Part shown: positions 8,420-16,564 of the stretch, one piece after another
Layout of the letters: every line of letters begins with the position of its first letter
Numbering within the stretch: the stretch's first letter is position 1
Assembly: GCA_021775455.1 (NCBI GenBank)
Contig: JAJFHU010000049.1
Span: 1-32,448 of the forward strand
DNA: 32,448 bases
Reading direction: 5' to 3'
Origin: Hyphomicrobiales bacterium
Lineage (GTDB): Bacteria; Pseudomonadota; Alphaproteobacteria; Rhizobiales; Rhizobiaceae
Position numbers and translations under genes: made by a program
The notes under the pieces: generated by a model
The model's input: only the letters and a program-made list of their open reading frames with translations
Databases searched by the model: none
Told to the model about the DNA's origin: nothing

Positions 8420-8764
8420 CTAATCTGTGGTTATGTCAAATCCGGCTTTCATCTTGGGATGAAATCGACAGAAATATTCACCAGAAGAATGTTCTGTAAT
8501 TTCCACTGTAGCGCTTTCACCCTTGTTGAGTTTACCTGTATCCCAGCTCTTGTCATCGGCAGTTGCGGTATGTGGCGCAATATCATCGTTAAAAAAGTGG
8601 ATTTGATCGCCAATTTTAACCTGCAACGTTTCTGGCATGAATTTGAACTGCTTGATGCGGACTTCATGAATAGCAGGTTCTGCAGCAACCGGTGAATAGG
8701 CTGCTATGGCGGCTAACGCCGCCATAAAGCCCAAGACAGTTTGTCTTTTTGTGATTTTCATCAT
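8420..8764 (-). CDS. Secreted type 1 copper (cupredoxin/amicyanin-like) protein
   Basis: The 114-residue protein has a signal peptide (about 1-28, ending VAAEPA) and a single cupredoxin domain. The expected type 1 copper ligands are visible: H65 in APHTATAD, then C99, H102 and M105 in the C-x2-H-x2-M arrangement of the amicyanin/plastocyanin group. It should act in the periplasm as an electron carrier or copper-binding protein; the partner is unknown. The start is the first of two adjacent ATG codons, two bases after the stop of the DUF4142 gene, so the two are almost certainly co-transcribed. An in-frame TTG at 8770 is less likely as a start because it overlaps the upstream gene. Confidence 0.88.
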   Translation of the reverse strand: MMKITKRQTVLGFMAALAAIAAYSPVAAEPAIHEVRIKQFKFMPETLQVKIGDQIHFFNDDIAPHTATADDKSWDTGKLNKGESATVEITEHSSGEYFCRFHPKMKAGFDITTD

Positions 8765-8766
8765 CG

Positions 8767-9291
8767 TCAATTCAGCGATTTGACCATCATTTCGGCATGT
8801 CCTTCATGGACCTTGAAAATCTCCAGACCTGCCTTGAAAAGATCTTTGACTTCAGCGTTTTCAATGTTCGGTATGAAGGTATTTTCAACCAGATCATTAA
8901 CAGCCTTGTGGTAGGCAAGCTCGTTTTCAGCATAACGCTTGTCGAACTCAGCACCGGCCAATCCATTAAGTTCAGATGCTATTGTATCTGCATCGCTGTT
9001 TAATTTTTGACTTAAAAAATTGTCCTGAGCTTCAGCGCCCAATTTTGCCAGCAAGGCAAGCGCCTGTTCATTTACCGCTTCATGATCGCGAATCATGGTT
9101 TGCGCAAACTCCCGCACCTTGGTGTCGTTCGATTTTTCAAGAGCGATCTTGGCGTAGCGAATATCGATGTTATCCGCTGTATAGGCAACATGAGCAATTT
9201 CAAGATCATTCAGTTCTGCCGGGGATTGGGCAAATACGCTTGTTACACCCAGTACAAGTGATGCGACTGCAGTAATTATAATCTTCTTCAT
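8767..9291 (-). CDS. Secreted DUF4142 (ferritin-like helical) protein
   Basis: The 174-residue protein has a signal peptide (MKKIIITAVASLVLGVTSVF, cleaved near AQSPAEL) and then an all-helical DUF4142 domain. The family signature VREFAQTMIRDHEAVNEQA is present, and HxxxVN (HKAVND) and HEGHAEMM motifs follow near the end. DUF4142 belongs to the ferritin-like group, but a metal-binding role here is inference. I chose the ATG at 9291 because GGA lies about 8 bases upstream and the signal peptide begins cleanly there; in-frame ATGs at 9309 and 9303 would add six or four residues. The cupredoxin gene follows two bases after the stop codon. Confidence 0.85.
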   Translation of the reverse strand: MKKIIITAVASLVLGVTSVFAQSPAELNDLEIAHVAYTADNIDIRYAKIALEKSNDTKVREFAQTMIRDHEAVNEQALALLAKLGAEAQDNFLSQKLNSDADTIASELNGLAGAEFDKRYAENELAYHKAVNDLVENTFIPNIENAEVKDLFKAGLEIFKVHEGHAEMMVKSLN

Positions 9292-9391
9292 TTTGGTTTC
9301 CATTCTCATCTGTATTTTTGTTGAAGTGAACGGTCGGCAATTCGATTAGCGACCACAATTACTATTTCTGCTCTTTTACCTGAGATTTGAA

Positions 9392-9420
9392 TGATCAAAA
9401 TAACGTATAAATTGATCAAT
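9392..9420. promoter_or_regulatory. Pair of TGATCA palindromes 21 bp apart upstream of the araC-type gene
   Basis: TGATCAA (9392-9398) and TTGATCA (9412-9418) are reverse complements. Each contains the palindrome TGATCA, with centres 21 bases apart, about two helical turns. The right copy is part of a perfect 10-base palindrome, ATTGATCAAT. They lie 67-95 bases before the preferred regulator start, in the region shared with the divergent DUF4142 gene. This fits a dimeric operator, possibly autoregulatory, but no binder is known. Confidence 0.4.
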
Positions 9421-9486
9421 CGTCCGACTTATTGGACCAGTGTCAAATTTAATGATAGAATGAAGCGACAATCAGGAATGCATCAA

Positions 9487-10440
9487 ATGGACCTACTCAG
9501 CGACATACTTTCAGTGTTGGAATTGAAAGGGACGTTGTATTTTCGCACTTCGTTTACTTCCCCCTGGAGTATCCGGGTGCCAGCATTTGAAAATGTTGCC
9601 CGCTTTCATTTTGCGCACAAAGGCCGGTGCTATGTTCGAATAGACAATGTTGAAGAACCGGTTCTTTTGGATCAGGGCGATCTCGTAATTATCACGCGGG
9701 GAGAAAGTCATGTTCTATACTGCGATCCAGTCACAGCAGACAATCCAACACACCTAGATGAGGTTGTTGAAAAATCCGGATTCGATGGAAGCGGCACCCT
9801 TGTCTACGGAGAATTTGGTATGGACCATGAAACCCAACTGGTTTGCGGTCATTTTTCATTTAATGAAGAAGCAAGTCATCCGGTAATCGATCAACTTCCA
9901 TCGCACATTCATGTGCCGAGTTTTAGCCCCGGGTCGAGCGACTGGCTTGAATCAACATTGAAAATAATAGGTGCTGAAGCCGGGCGTCACGGGATGGGTG
10001 GTGACCTGATCGCGCTTAAGCTCTCGGAGATAATTTTCGCGCAGGCTCTACGAATTTACCTTAACGAGAAGGGGCGCACTCTTCCGGTTTTTGCCGGATT
10101 CGCAGATCCAAAACTTTCTCGTGCACTGGATGCCATTCACAACAATCCTGCACAAAACTGGACTTTGGATGAATTGGCAAAAATTGCAGGAATGTCACGC
10201 ACTACTTTCGCCCAGCGATTTTCAAACCAGATTACGCTAACGCCAATGAATTATTTGTCTCTTTGGAGAATGCAAAAGGCCAGAAAAATTCTCACTGACA
10301 CAAAGCTGCCTGTAATCGAAGTTGCTTTAAAATCGGGATACAGTTCGGAAGCTGCGTTTAGCCGTGTTTTCAAGCGGTTTTTTGATCTGCCACCAGCAAG
10401 CTACAGAACGCTCCAGCAGCAATTGGATGCGGCTGAATAA
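9487..10440 (+). CDS. AraC family transcriptional regulator with N-terminal cupin
   Basis: The 317-residue protein has an N-terminal cupin-type sensing domain (about 15-195, including LDQGDLVIITRGESHVL). The C-terminal AraC/XylS DNA-binding domain (about 207-312) has two helix-turn-helix units: WTLDELAKIAGMSRTTFAQR, and IEVALKSGYSSEAAFSRVFK with the conserved GYSS-AFSR-F core. The start at 9487 is chosen because AGGA lies 9 bases upstream and the family usually begins with a short MD-LSD-L segment. An ATG at 9391 would add 32 untypical residues and would put the TGATCA pair inside the gene. The effector and targets are unknown. The adjacent hydrolase (convergent) or the divergent DUF4142 operon are candidates. 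Confidence 0.88.
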   Translation: MDLLSDILSVLELKGTLYFRTSFTSPWSIRVPAFENVARFHFAHKGRCYVRIDNVEEPVLLDQGDLVIITRGESHVLYCDPVTADNPTHLDEVVEKSGFDGSGTLVYGEFGMDHETQLVCGHFSFNEEASHPVIDQLPSHIHVPSFSPGSSDWLESTLKIIGAEAGRHGMGGDLIALKLSEIIFAQALRIYLNEKGRTLPVFAGFADPKLSRALDAIHNNPAQNWTLDELAKIAGMSRTTFAQRFSNQITLTPMNYLSLWRMQKARKILTDTKLPVIEVALKSGYSSEAAFSRVFKRFFDLPPASYRTLQQQLDAAE

Positions 10441-10443
10441 TCT

Positions 10444-11292
10444 TTATAGGAATGCCCGTTTCAGGAATTTTTCAACAGCCCGTGTAACCTCGGCGCTGGT
10501 GCCTATTTTTGAGGCAATTGAGCCATGTGAGTAGCGTTTGCCATCAAACAAGGAAACCCGGACACCTTTTGCTTTTAATTCAGCAGCAAATCCACGGGCG
10601 AGTATTTTTCTACGCTCATAATTTGAGCCGGAGTACATGATCAGAAAAGGTGGCAGCTTTCTGCTACCTTGCCTGACGTAGGTTACTGGAGACCATTTGA
10701 TCCAGTTTTGCGGATTGGTGCCGAATGCAGCCAGGTACACGTGAGGAAGGTCGCCGCGCATTCCGCCGTAGGCTACCATATCGTATGCCTGCACATCATT
10801 GGCAATTACCCCGCGCAGTTTGCCGCCAAGACCCTTTGCGGCAACCATTGAAACGAGGTGCGATCCGGCTGAATGTCCCATGATTACGATTTTTTTGGAA
10901 TTGCCTCCGTAACGGGAAATATTGCTGCGCACCCAATTGATGGCTCTTACGACATCGCGAACCTGGCCGTCGATATTGGTTCGGGGAACAGGACGATAGT
11001 CAATCGATACCAACATCCAGCCGCGAGAAATGGCAAACTTGTCCAAATCGTAAAATTTGTCTCGCGTACCTTTGATCCAACCACCGCCGTGAACATACAA
11101 CAACACGGGTGCCTTCTTGCCGGGTTTGAAAAATCCCTGGGGCTTCACAGAATTCGGCGCATGGATATCAATGTACTGCCCGCCGCCAACCGGCACCGCC
11201 CTTGAAACAATTTGCGCACTCGCTGGCCAAACGAATGCCAAAAAGAATATGGCACACAGTACATTTCGAAAGGCAATTATTGAATAATGCAT
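10444..11292 (-). CDS. Secreted alpha/beta hydrolase (esterase-like)
   Basis: The 282-residue protein begins with a signal peptide (about 1-27, ending WPASAQ). An alpha/beta-hydrolase fold follows, with the oxyanion-hole motif HGGGW (68-72) and the nucleophile elbow GHSAGSH with S141. The likely catalytic histidine is H256 in RYSHGS. The pattern fits the carboxylesterase / kynurenine-formamidase-like group, but the substrate cannot be told. The start is the ATG at 11292; an in-frame TTG at 11301 is less likely. The gene converges on the AraC-type gene with only 3 bases between the stop codons, and it lies downstream of aspS on the same strand. Confidence 0.82.
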   Translation of the reverse strand: MHYSIIAFRNVLCAIFFLAFVWPASAQIVSRAVPVGGGQYIDIHAPNSVKPQGFFKPGKKAPVLLYVHGGGWIKGTRDKFYDLDKFAISRGWMLVSIDYRPVPRTNIDGQVRDVVRAINWVRSNISRYGGNSKKIVIMGHSAGSHLVSMVAAKGLGGKLRGVIANDVQAYDMVAYGGMRGDLPHVYLAAFGTNPQNWIKWSPVTYVRQGSRKLPPFLIMYSGSNYERRKILARGFAAELKAKGVRVSLFDGKRYSHGSIASKIGTSAEVTRAVEKFLKRAFL

Positions 11293-11404
11293 GGCAGTCA
11301 ACTGATCCGGTATCAGGTTCCGTTTCTATTTGCCAAATCTTGCAGAAAATACAAGCCTTCGGTTGTTGCCACACGAATTGGTTCAGAATTTGATTCAACA
11401 AATA

Positions 11405-11424
11405 CAAACTCAATTATTGAGTCT
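11405..11424 (-). terminator. Probable terminator after aspS
   Basis: On the minus strand, after the aspS TAA, ACTCAA and TTGAGT pair around a 3-base loop. Two further pairs (one G-U) extend the stem, and the T-rich stretch TTTGTATTTG follows. This fits a weak intrinsic terminator for aspS. The rest of the gap to the hydrolase start at 11292 shows no gene. Confidence 0.45.
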
Positions 11425-11434
11425 TTTCCGAATG

Positions 11435-13246
11435 TTAGTCTTTTTCTTTCGCTTTTGGATTCAAGCGAAGGCCGAGATCTGCGAGCTGTGTCATGTCAAC
11501 TGAACCCGGCGCGCCCATCAACAGATCCATCGCCTGCTGGTTCATCGGGAACATCGTGATTTCACGCAGGTTTTTTGCACCTAGCAGCAACATGACGATC
11601 CGGTCTACGCCTGCAGCCATTCCGCCGTGCGGTGGCGCACCATACTGGAAAGCGCGGTATAGACCGCCAAAACGTTCTTCAACTTCTTGTCTGTCGAAAC
11701 CTGCAATTTCGAATGCCTTCACCATTGTGTCTGGCAGATGGTTGCGGATACCTCCAGATGCAATCTCAAAACCGTTGCATACCAAGTCGTACTGCCAGGC
11801 CTTCAGGTTGAGCAAGGCATCTTCGCCTTCTGCCTGAGCTTTATCCAACGCTTCCCTGCCACCCTGCGGCATGGAAAACGGGTTGTGAGAAAATTCGATC
11901 TTCTTTGCGTCTTCATCCCACTCATAGAATGGAAAATCCACAATCCAGCACAATTCAAACCGGTCACGATCAAGAAGTTCAAGTTCTTCACCTGCCCGGT
12001 CGCGAGCAGCACCCGCAAAGCTTGCAAATTTCTTTGGATCACCGGCTGCGAAGAAACAGGCATCTCCCGGTTCCAATCCAAGTTGCGTGCGGATGGCTTC
12101 GGTGCGTTCCTCGCCAATATTTTTGGCGACTGGACCCGCACCTTCAATTTTGCCGCCGTCCTCACGCCAGAAGATATAACCAAGTCCTGGCTGCCCCTCT
12201 CCTTGCGCCCATGAATTCATGCGATCGCAAAAAGCTCTTGATCCACCGGTCTTGGCAGGAATGGCCCAAACCTGATTTTTTGGGTTCGCATCAAGGATAC
12301 CTGCAAACACTTTAAAGCCCGAACCGCGGAAATGCTCAGACACATCTTCCATCTCGATCGGATTGCGCAAGTCTGGCTTGTCTGTGCCGTATTTGCGAAT
12401 TGACTCATCATATGGAATTCTCCTGAATTCCTGAGTTACCGGTTTTCCTTCAGCGAACTCCTCAAACACGGATTTCAAAACCGGTTCCATCGCGCTGAGC
12501 ACATCATCCTGCTCAACGAAGCTCATTTCCAGATCGAGTTGATAAAATTCACCCGGCAGGCGGTCTGCGCGAGGATCTTCATCACGAAAGCAGGGAGCAA
12601 TTTGAAAATATTTGTCAAAGCCCGACATCATGATCAGCTGTTTGTATTGCTGTGGAGCCTGCGGCAATGCATAGAATTGTCCATGATGCAGCCTACTTGG
12701 TACGAGGAAATCCCGCGCACCTTCAGGTGATGACGCCGTCAGGATGGGAGTCGAAAACTCGTTGAAACCCGCTTCATTCATTGTTCTGCGCATTGAGGCA
12801 GTAATCCGCGTGCGCTGCATGATATTGTTGTGAAGCGTTTCACGTCGCAAATCCAGGAACCGGTATCTTAAACGGATGTCTTCGGGATAATCTGGTTCAC
12901 CAAATACCGGTAACGGCAGTTCATCGGCCTGCGACAGTACTTCAATTTCTGTTGCAAATATCTCGATTTCACCAGTTGGCAAATTCAGGTTTACTGTATC
13001 CTCGCTTCTTTCCTTTACGGTTCCGTCCACACGGATAACCCATTCACCCCGAACAGCTTCCGCAACCGAAAACGCAGGTGAATCCGGATCTGCAACAATT
13101 TGGGTCATGCCATAGTGGTCGCGCAGATCGATAAACAAAATACCGCCATGGTCACGAACGCGATGAACCCATCCAGAAAGGCGACAATTGCCGCCTACAT
13201 CAGATTTGCGCAAAGCCTCACATGTGTGGCTACGGTAACGGTGCAT
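11435..13246 (-). CDS. aspS: Aspartyl-tRNA synthetase (probably non-discriminating, Asp/Asn)
   Basis: This 603-residue class II synthetase attaches aspartate to tRNA in the cytosol. It has an N-terminal OB-fold anticodon-binding domain ([20 protein letters not shown]), motif 2 ([10 protein letters not shown]), a bacterial insertion domain (about 290-420, [14 protein letters not shown]) and motif 3 ([15 protein letters not shown]). Histidine H33 in RDHGG matches, from memory, the residue type seen in non-discriminating bacterial AspRS, which also charge tRNA-Asn for GatCAB. This fits alphaproteobacteria without AsnRS but is inference. The start is the ATG at 13246. The gene is divergent from rnd. 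Confidence 0.95.
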   Translation of the reverse strand: MHRYRSHTCEALRKSDVGGNCRLSGWVHRVRDHGGILFIDLRDHYGMTQIVADPDSPAFSVAEAVRGEWVIRVDGTVKERSEDTVNLNLPTGEIEIFATEIEVLSQADELPLPVFGEPDYPEDIRLRYRFLDLRRETLHNNIMQRTRITASMRRTMNEAGFNEFSTPILTASSPEGARDFLVPSRLHHGQFYALPQAPQQYKQLIMMSGFDKYFQIAPCFRDEDPRADRLPGEFYQLDLEMSFVEQDDVLSAMEPVLKSVFEEFAEGKPVTQEFRRIPYDESIRKYGTDKPDLRNPIEMEDVSEHFRGSGFKVFAGILDANPKNQVWAIPAKTGGSRAFCDRMNSWAQGEGQPGLGYIFWREDGGKIEGAGPVAKNIGEERTEAIRTQLGLEPGDACFFAAGDPKKFASFAGAARDRAGEELELLDRDRFELCWIVDFPFYEWDEDAKKIEFSHNPFSMPQGGREALDKAQAEGEDALLNLKAWQYDLVCNGFEIASGGIRNHLPDTMVKAFEIAGFDRQEVEERFGGLYRAFQYGAPPHGGMAAGVDRIVMLLLGAKNLREITMFPMNQQAMDLLMGAPGSVDMTQLADLGLRLNPKAKEKD

Positions 13247-13487
13247 ATTCTTTTCCCGGGTGAATTCTTGCAGGCTTTATGGACCGGCAATCAAGCTTGA
13301 ATCTATTCGGCGCGACAAACCATGTCCGGGAGGTTTTTGTCAAGCCGCCAGAAGGAACATTCGCCGATCAATTATTGGCACAAGAATGCGGGGAGTTTTG
13401 CACATTGCTGCATTTCCGCCCTGTACAAAACAAAAATTTACGCCTAACGGGGAGACAAAACCCATTGGTTTGGAGTATAAAACAGGC
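13247..13487. promoter_or_regulatory. Divergent promoter region between aspS and rnd
   Basis: This 241-base stretch separates the divergent starts of aspS and rnd and must hold both promoters. An open frame runs from 13260 into rnd but reads as non-protein-like sequence. I see no clear -35/-10 pair, strong hairpin or RNA gene here. Confidence 0.4.
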
Positions 13488-14678
13488 ATGAAGATCATAA
13501 CGACAACAAAAGATCTGTCTGATCACTGCAAGACATTTTCATCCTGTCCCTTTGTTACCGTCGACACAGAATTCCTTCGCGAAACCACATTCTGGCCAAA
13601 GCTCTGTCTGGTCCAGATGGCTTGTGCGCATGATGAATGCATAATTGATGTGCTCGCTGATGGGCTGGACCTGTCGCCATTGTGGGAATTGATGGCAAAC
13701 GAAAATGTGGTGAAAGTATTTCACGCGGCTCGGCAGGATATCGAAATCGTATTTCATCTATCGGGCAAAATTCCGCATCCGGTGTTTGATACACAGGTCG
13801 CTGCAATGGTTTGTGGTTTTGGAGACTCCATTTCCTACGATCAACTGGTTTACAAGATTTCAGGTGAACGGCTTGATAAGTCATCGCGTTTTACAGACTG
13901 GGCCCGCAGGCCGCTGAACGACAAGCAACTGACTTACGCACTCGCCGATGTGACCCATTTGCGTGATGTATACCTGTCCTTGAAAGCAAATCTGGAAGAG
14001 CAGGACCGCGCCCATTGGCTAACCGAGGAAATGGACATTCTAACCTCACTTGAAACGTATGACATGCCACCGGAAAATGCATGGCAACGGCTGAAAATGC
14101 GGGCCAAAAAACCACGTGAACTTGCTGTTTTAAAATCTGTAGCGGAATGGCGTGAAGTTACTGCCAGAAAATGCAATGTCCCACGTGGCAGGGTAATCAA
14201 GGATGATGCCATATACGAGGTTTGCGCACAGCAACCCCAAACCATGAAACATCTCGGTTCACTAAGATGCATGTCTCGTGGCTTTGACAAAAACCGTTAC
14301 GCCGAGGGACTGCTCGAAGCAGTCTCCACGGCAATGGAAATTTCAAAAGAGCAATTGCCGATAATCCCTCGCCCCAAACAGGCACCAGAAGGAACCGGTG
14401 CTGCAACCGAGATGCTGAAAGTGCTCCTGAAAATGGTGTCTGAGCAAAATGGTGTTGCCGCGAAAGTTATTGCGACGGTAGATGAGCTTGAAAAAATCGC
14501 AGCAGATGACAATGCAGATGTGGCTGCGATGAAAGGTTGGCGGCGCGAGTTATTCGGGTCTCACGCGCTTGATCTGAAACAAGGGCGCACCGCGATCGGT
14601 TTTTGTGGAAAGTCGGTCAGGCTCATGTCTGTTGATTGTCGGGAAAAATCCAATTACGCAAAAATCGCGGCCGAATAA
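13488..14678 (+). CDS. rnd: Ribonuclease D
   Basis: This 396-residue 3'-5' exoribonuclease takes part in trimming of tRNA and other small RNA ends. The DEDDy catalytic set is visible: D26 and E28 (VTVDTEFLRE), D84 (HAARQDIEI), and Y150-x3-D154 (TYALADVTHL). An HRDC domain follows (about 205-290, ELAVLKSVAEWREVTARK...), then a less conserved C-terminal helical part. The start at ATG 13488 gives the normal family N-terminus (MKIITTTKDL) with GGAG 12 bases upstream; an upstream extension to 13260 is not supported. The stop codon abuts the stop of the convergent cyclase gene with no spacer. Confidence 0.93.
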   Translation: MKIITTTKDLSDHCKTFSSCPFVTVDTEFLRETTFWPKLCLVQMACAHDECIIDVLADGLDLSPLWELMANENVVKVFHAARQDIEIVFHLSGKIPHPVFDTQVAAMVCGFGDSISYDQLVYKISGERLDKSSRFTDWARRPLNDKQLTYALADVTHLRDVYLSLKANLEEQDRAHWLTEEMDILTSLETYDMPPENAWQRLKMRAKKPRELAVLKSVAEWREVTARKCNVPRGRVIKDDAIYEVCAQQPQTMKHLGSLRCMSRGFDKNRYAEGLLEAVSTAMEISKEQLPIIPRPKQAPEGTGAATEMLKVLLKMVSEQNGVAAKVIATVDELEKIAADDNADVAAMKGWRRELFGSHALDLKQGRTAIGFCGKSVRLMSVDCREKSNYAKIAAE

Positions 14679-16433
14679 TCATTTCCCGGGCATCCCGGCT
14701 TTACGCAATCCTTCCAGGTAGGGATCGAGACCATCGGGAAATTTCGTCGGCAATACGCGGGCAATGTAGTCAAGGCTGAGATCGGGTTTTTCATTCATCG
14801 CGTCAGCCATGCAAGCTTTGGCTTCTTCCATTTCATCCATTTGAGCCAATCCGGCGGCAAGGACCGCGTGAGGCCAGTAACTTGTAGATCGGGGATTTTG
14901 CTTGGTTACACGAGCCCAATGGACACCTTCTTCATATTCCTTCGCCAGTATGCAGGCGAGGCCATGAACAACCGTTGAGGCCCAATGAATTGGATCGCGC
15001 GGACTTAAGCGCTCGGATTGAAGACATGAAGCCTTTGCTTCATCAAGCTTACCAGACAATGTGAATGTCATTCCCAAACCATGGTAGGCTTGGGCGTGAC
15101 TGGGATTAATCCGAATAGCTGCTTCAAGCGCTGCAATTGACTCATCATGCCGCCCCTGCATCATGTGAATTCTGCCAATTGCGAAATGGGCTACCGGTTC
15201 TTGATCATCGGCTTTTAAAGCGCGTTCGGCTGCATTCAATCCCATTTCCAGTTCTGCGATGTCATCATCAGAGCAACCAAGAACCACACGCTGATAATGG
15301 GTGTAGGATGTGTATGCATGCGCCAGGGCAAAATTGGGGTCCAGTTCGGTTGCCTGCTGCAGATAGGTAAAACCCTTGTCGAGTTCTTCTGGCAAATATT
15401 TCCACATGTGCCAAACACCGTGCTGATAGCTTTCCCAGGCATCCATATTCTCGGGTTGTTTGGCCACTGCCCGTTGGCGCTCGGCGGCGGAAAGTTCCGG
15501 TTCAATTGCACCGGCAATCGTCATGACAATTTCATCCTGAAGATCGAAGATATCCGCCAGTTCACGGTCAAAACGCTCCGCCCAAACGTGATTTCCGCTT
15601 GCCGCTTCAATCAACTGCACCGTCACACGAACCCGATTTCCGGCTTTCCTAACGCTACCCTCAAGTACATATCGCACACCAAGCTCTTCACCGACCTGTT
15701 TTATGTCAACGGCTTGCCCTTTATAAGTGAAGGTCGAGTTCCGCGCGATGACAAAGAACCATCGAATTTTGGAAAGCGCAGTGATCAAGTCTTCAGACAA
15801 ACCATCCGCCAGGAAATCCTGTTCTGGATCATTCGACATGTTGTCAAAGGGCAGAACGGCGATGGACGGCTTTTCAGGAACCGGAAGTTTGTCACCAGCT
15901 TGAATGTCATGCCGCAAAACATTTTCGCCCAATGCAATTTTGTAAGCTGAAATAGGGTCAGTAACATTTTTTACAGTGCAGTCACCCATGCTTTCAAAAT
16001 CAACCGAAACCTTGTTTTTTGCCTCTTGATATACCTTGTCTGAAACGCAAACCCCGCCAGGATCAGCCAATCCCTCCAGACGTGACGCGATATTAATCCC
16101 GTCACCATAAAGATCATCGCCCTCGACGATAACGTCTCCCAAATTCAAACCTATCCGGAATTGAAGATCAGCCTGTTCAGGATTCTGTCGTTCTTTCATT
16201 CCATTTTGGATTGCTACAGCACAATTGACGGAATCGAGTACGCTTGCAAACTCCACGAGTATCCCATCGCCCATTAACTTGATCACCCGATCATTGTGTT
16301 CAGAAATTGTGGGCTCGATAAATTCGGTACGGTGTGCTTTCAGCAGATTTAGCGTGCCGACTTCATCTTGTTCCATCAGTCGGGTAAAGCCAACGACATC
16401 AGCTGCAAGTATCGCCGCCAGACGTCGCTTCAT
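14679..16433 (-). CDS. Soluble class III adenylyl cyclase with TolB-like and TPR regions
   Basis: The cyclase domain (residues 3-168) has both metal aspartates D12 (AADVVGFTRLM) and D56 (LMGDG) and the adenine-specifying pair K52 and D107. N114/R118 (GINIASRLE) complete the set needed for adenylyl cyclase activity, so ATP to cAMP is well supported. A TolB-like region follows (about 188-310, SIAVLPFDNMSNDPEQDFLA), then TPR repeats (about 330-580, e.g. PVAHFAIGRIHMMQGRHDES). There is no membrane segment between cyclase and TolB-like parts, unlike the paralogue at 243-2084. I chose the ATG at 16433 because GGGAGGG lies about 10 bases upstream; a TTG at 16463 would add ten residues. The gene sits between rnd and ppx. 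Confidence 0.9.
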   Translation of the reverse strand: MKRRLAAILAADVVGFTRLMEQDEVGTLNLLKAHRTEFIEPTISEHNDRVIKLMGDGILVEFASVLDSVNCAVAIQNGMKERQNPEQADLQFRIGLNLGDVIVEGDDLYGDGINIASRLEGLADPGGVCVSDKVYQEAKNKVSVDFESMGDCTVKNVTDPISAYKIALGENVLRHDIQAGDKLPVPEKPSIAVLPFDNMSNDPEQDFLADGLSEDLITALSKIRWFFVIARNSTFTYKGQAVDIKQVGEELGVRYVLEGSVRKAGNRVRVTVQLIEAASGNHVWAERFDRELADIFDLQDEIVMTIAGAIEPELSAAERQRAVAKQPENMDAWESYQHGVWHMWKYLPEELDKGFTYLQQATELDPNFALAHAYTSYTHYQRVVLGCSDDDIAELEMGLNAAERALKADDQEPVAHFAIGRIHMMQGRHDESIAALEAAIRINPSHAQAYHGLGMTFTLSGKLDEAKASCLQSERLSPRDPIHWASTVVHGLACILAKEYEEGVHWARVTKQNPRSTSYWPHAVLAAGLAQMDEMEEAKACMADAMNEKPDLSLDYIARVLPTKFPDGLDPYLEGLRKAGMPGK

Positions 16434-16564
16434 TTTGGAAATCCCTCCCAACTCCAAACTCAAGAGAGACCATATCGCACATGCGTAATTTTGCGAAGAA
16501 AAAATAGTCTACCGGCGAATTGCTGGTCCCGAAAAGTAACAAGTTTCGGGCAATTCCAACTGTA

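Noticed and set aside
13260-13487. 76-residue N-terminal extension of ribonuclease D
   Set aside because: The extension is not protein-like and lies in the divergent promoter region. The family N-terminus begins exactly at the ATG at 13488.
15297-15950. 217-codon open frame on the plus strand
   Set aside because: It lies wholly antisense to the cyclase/TPR gene, whose domains and motifs are unambiguous. The antisense translation shows no recognisable domain.
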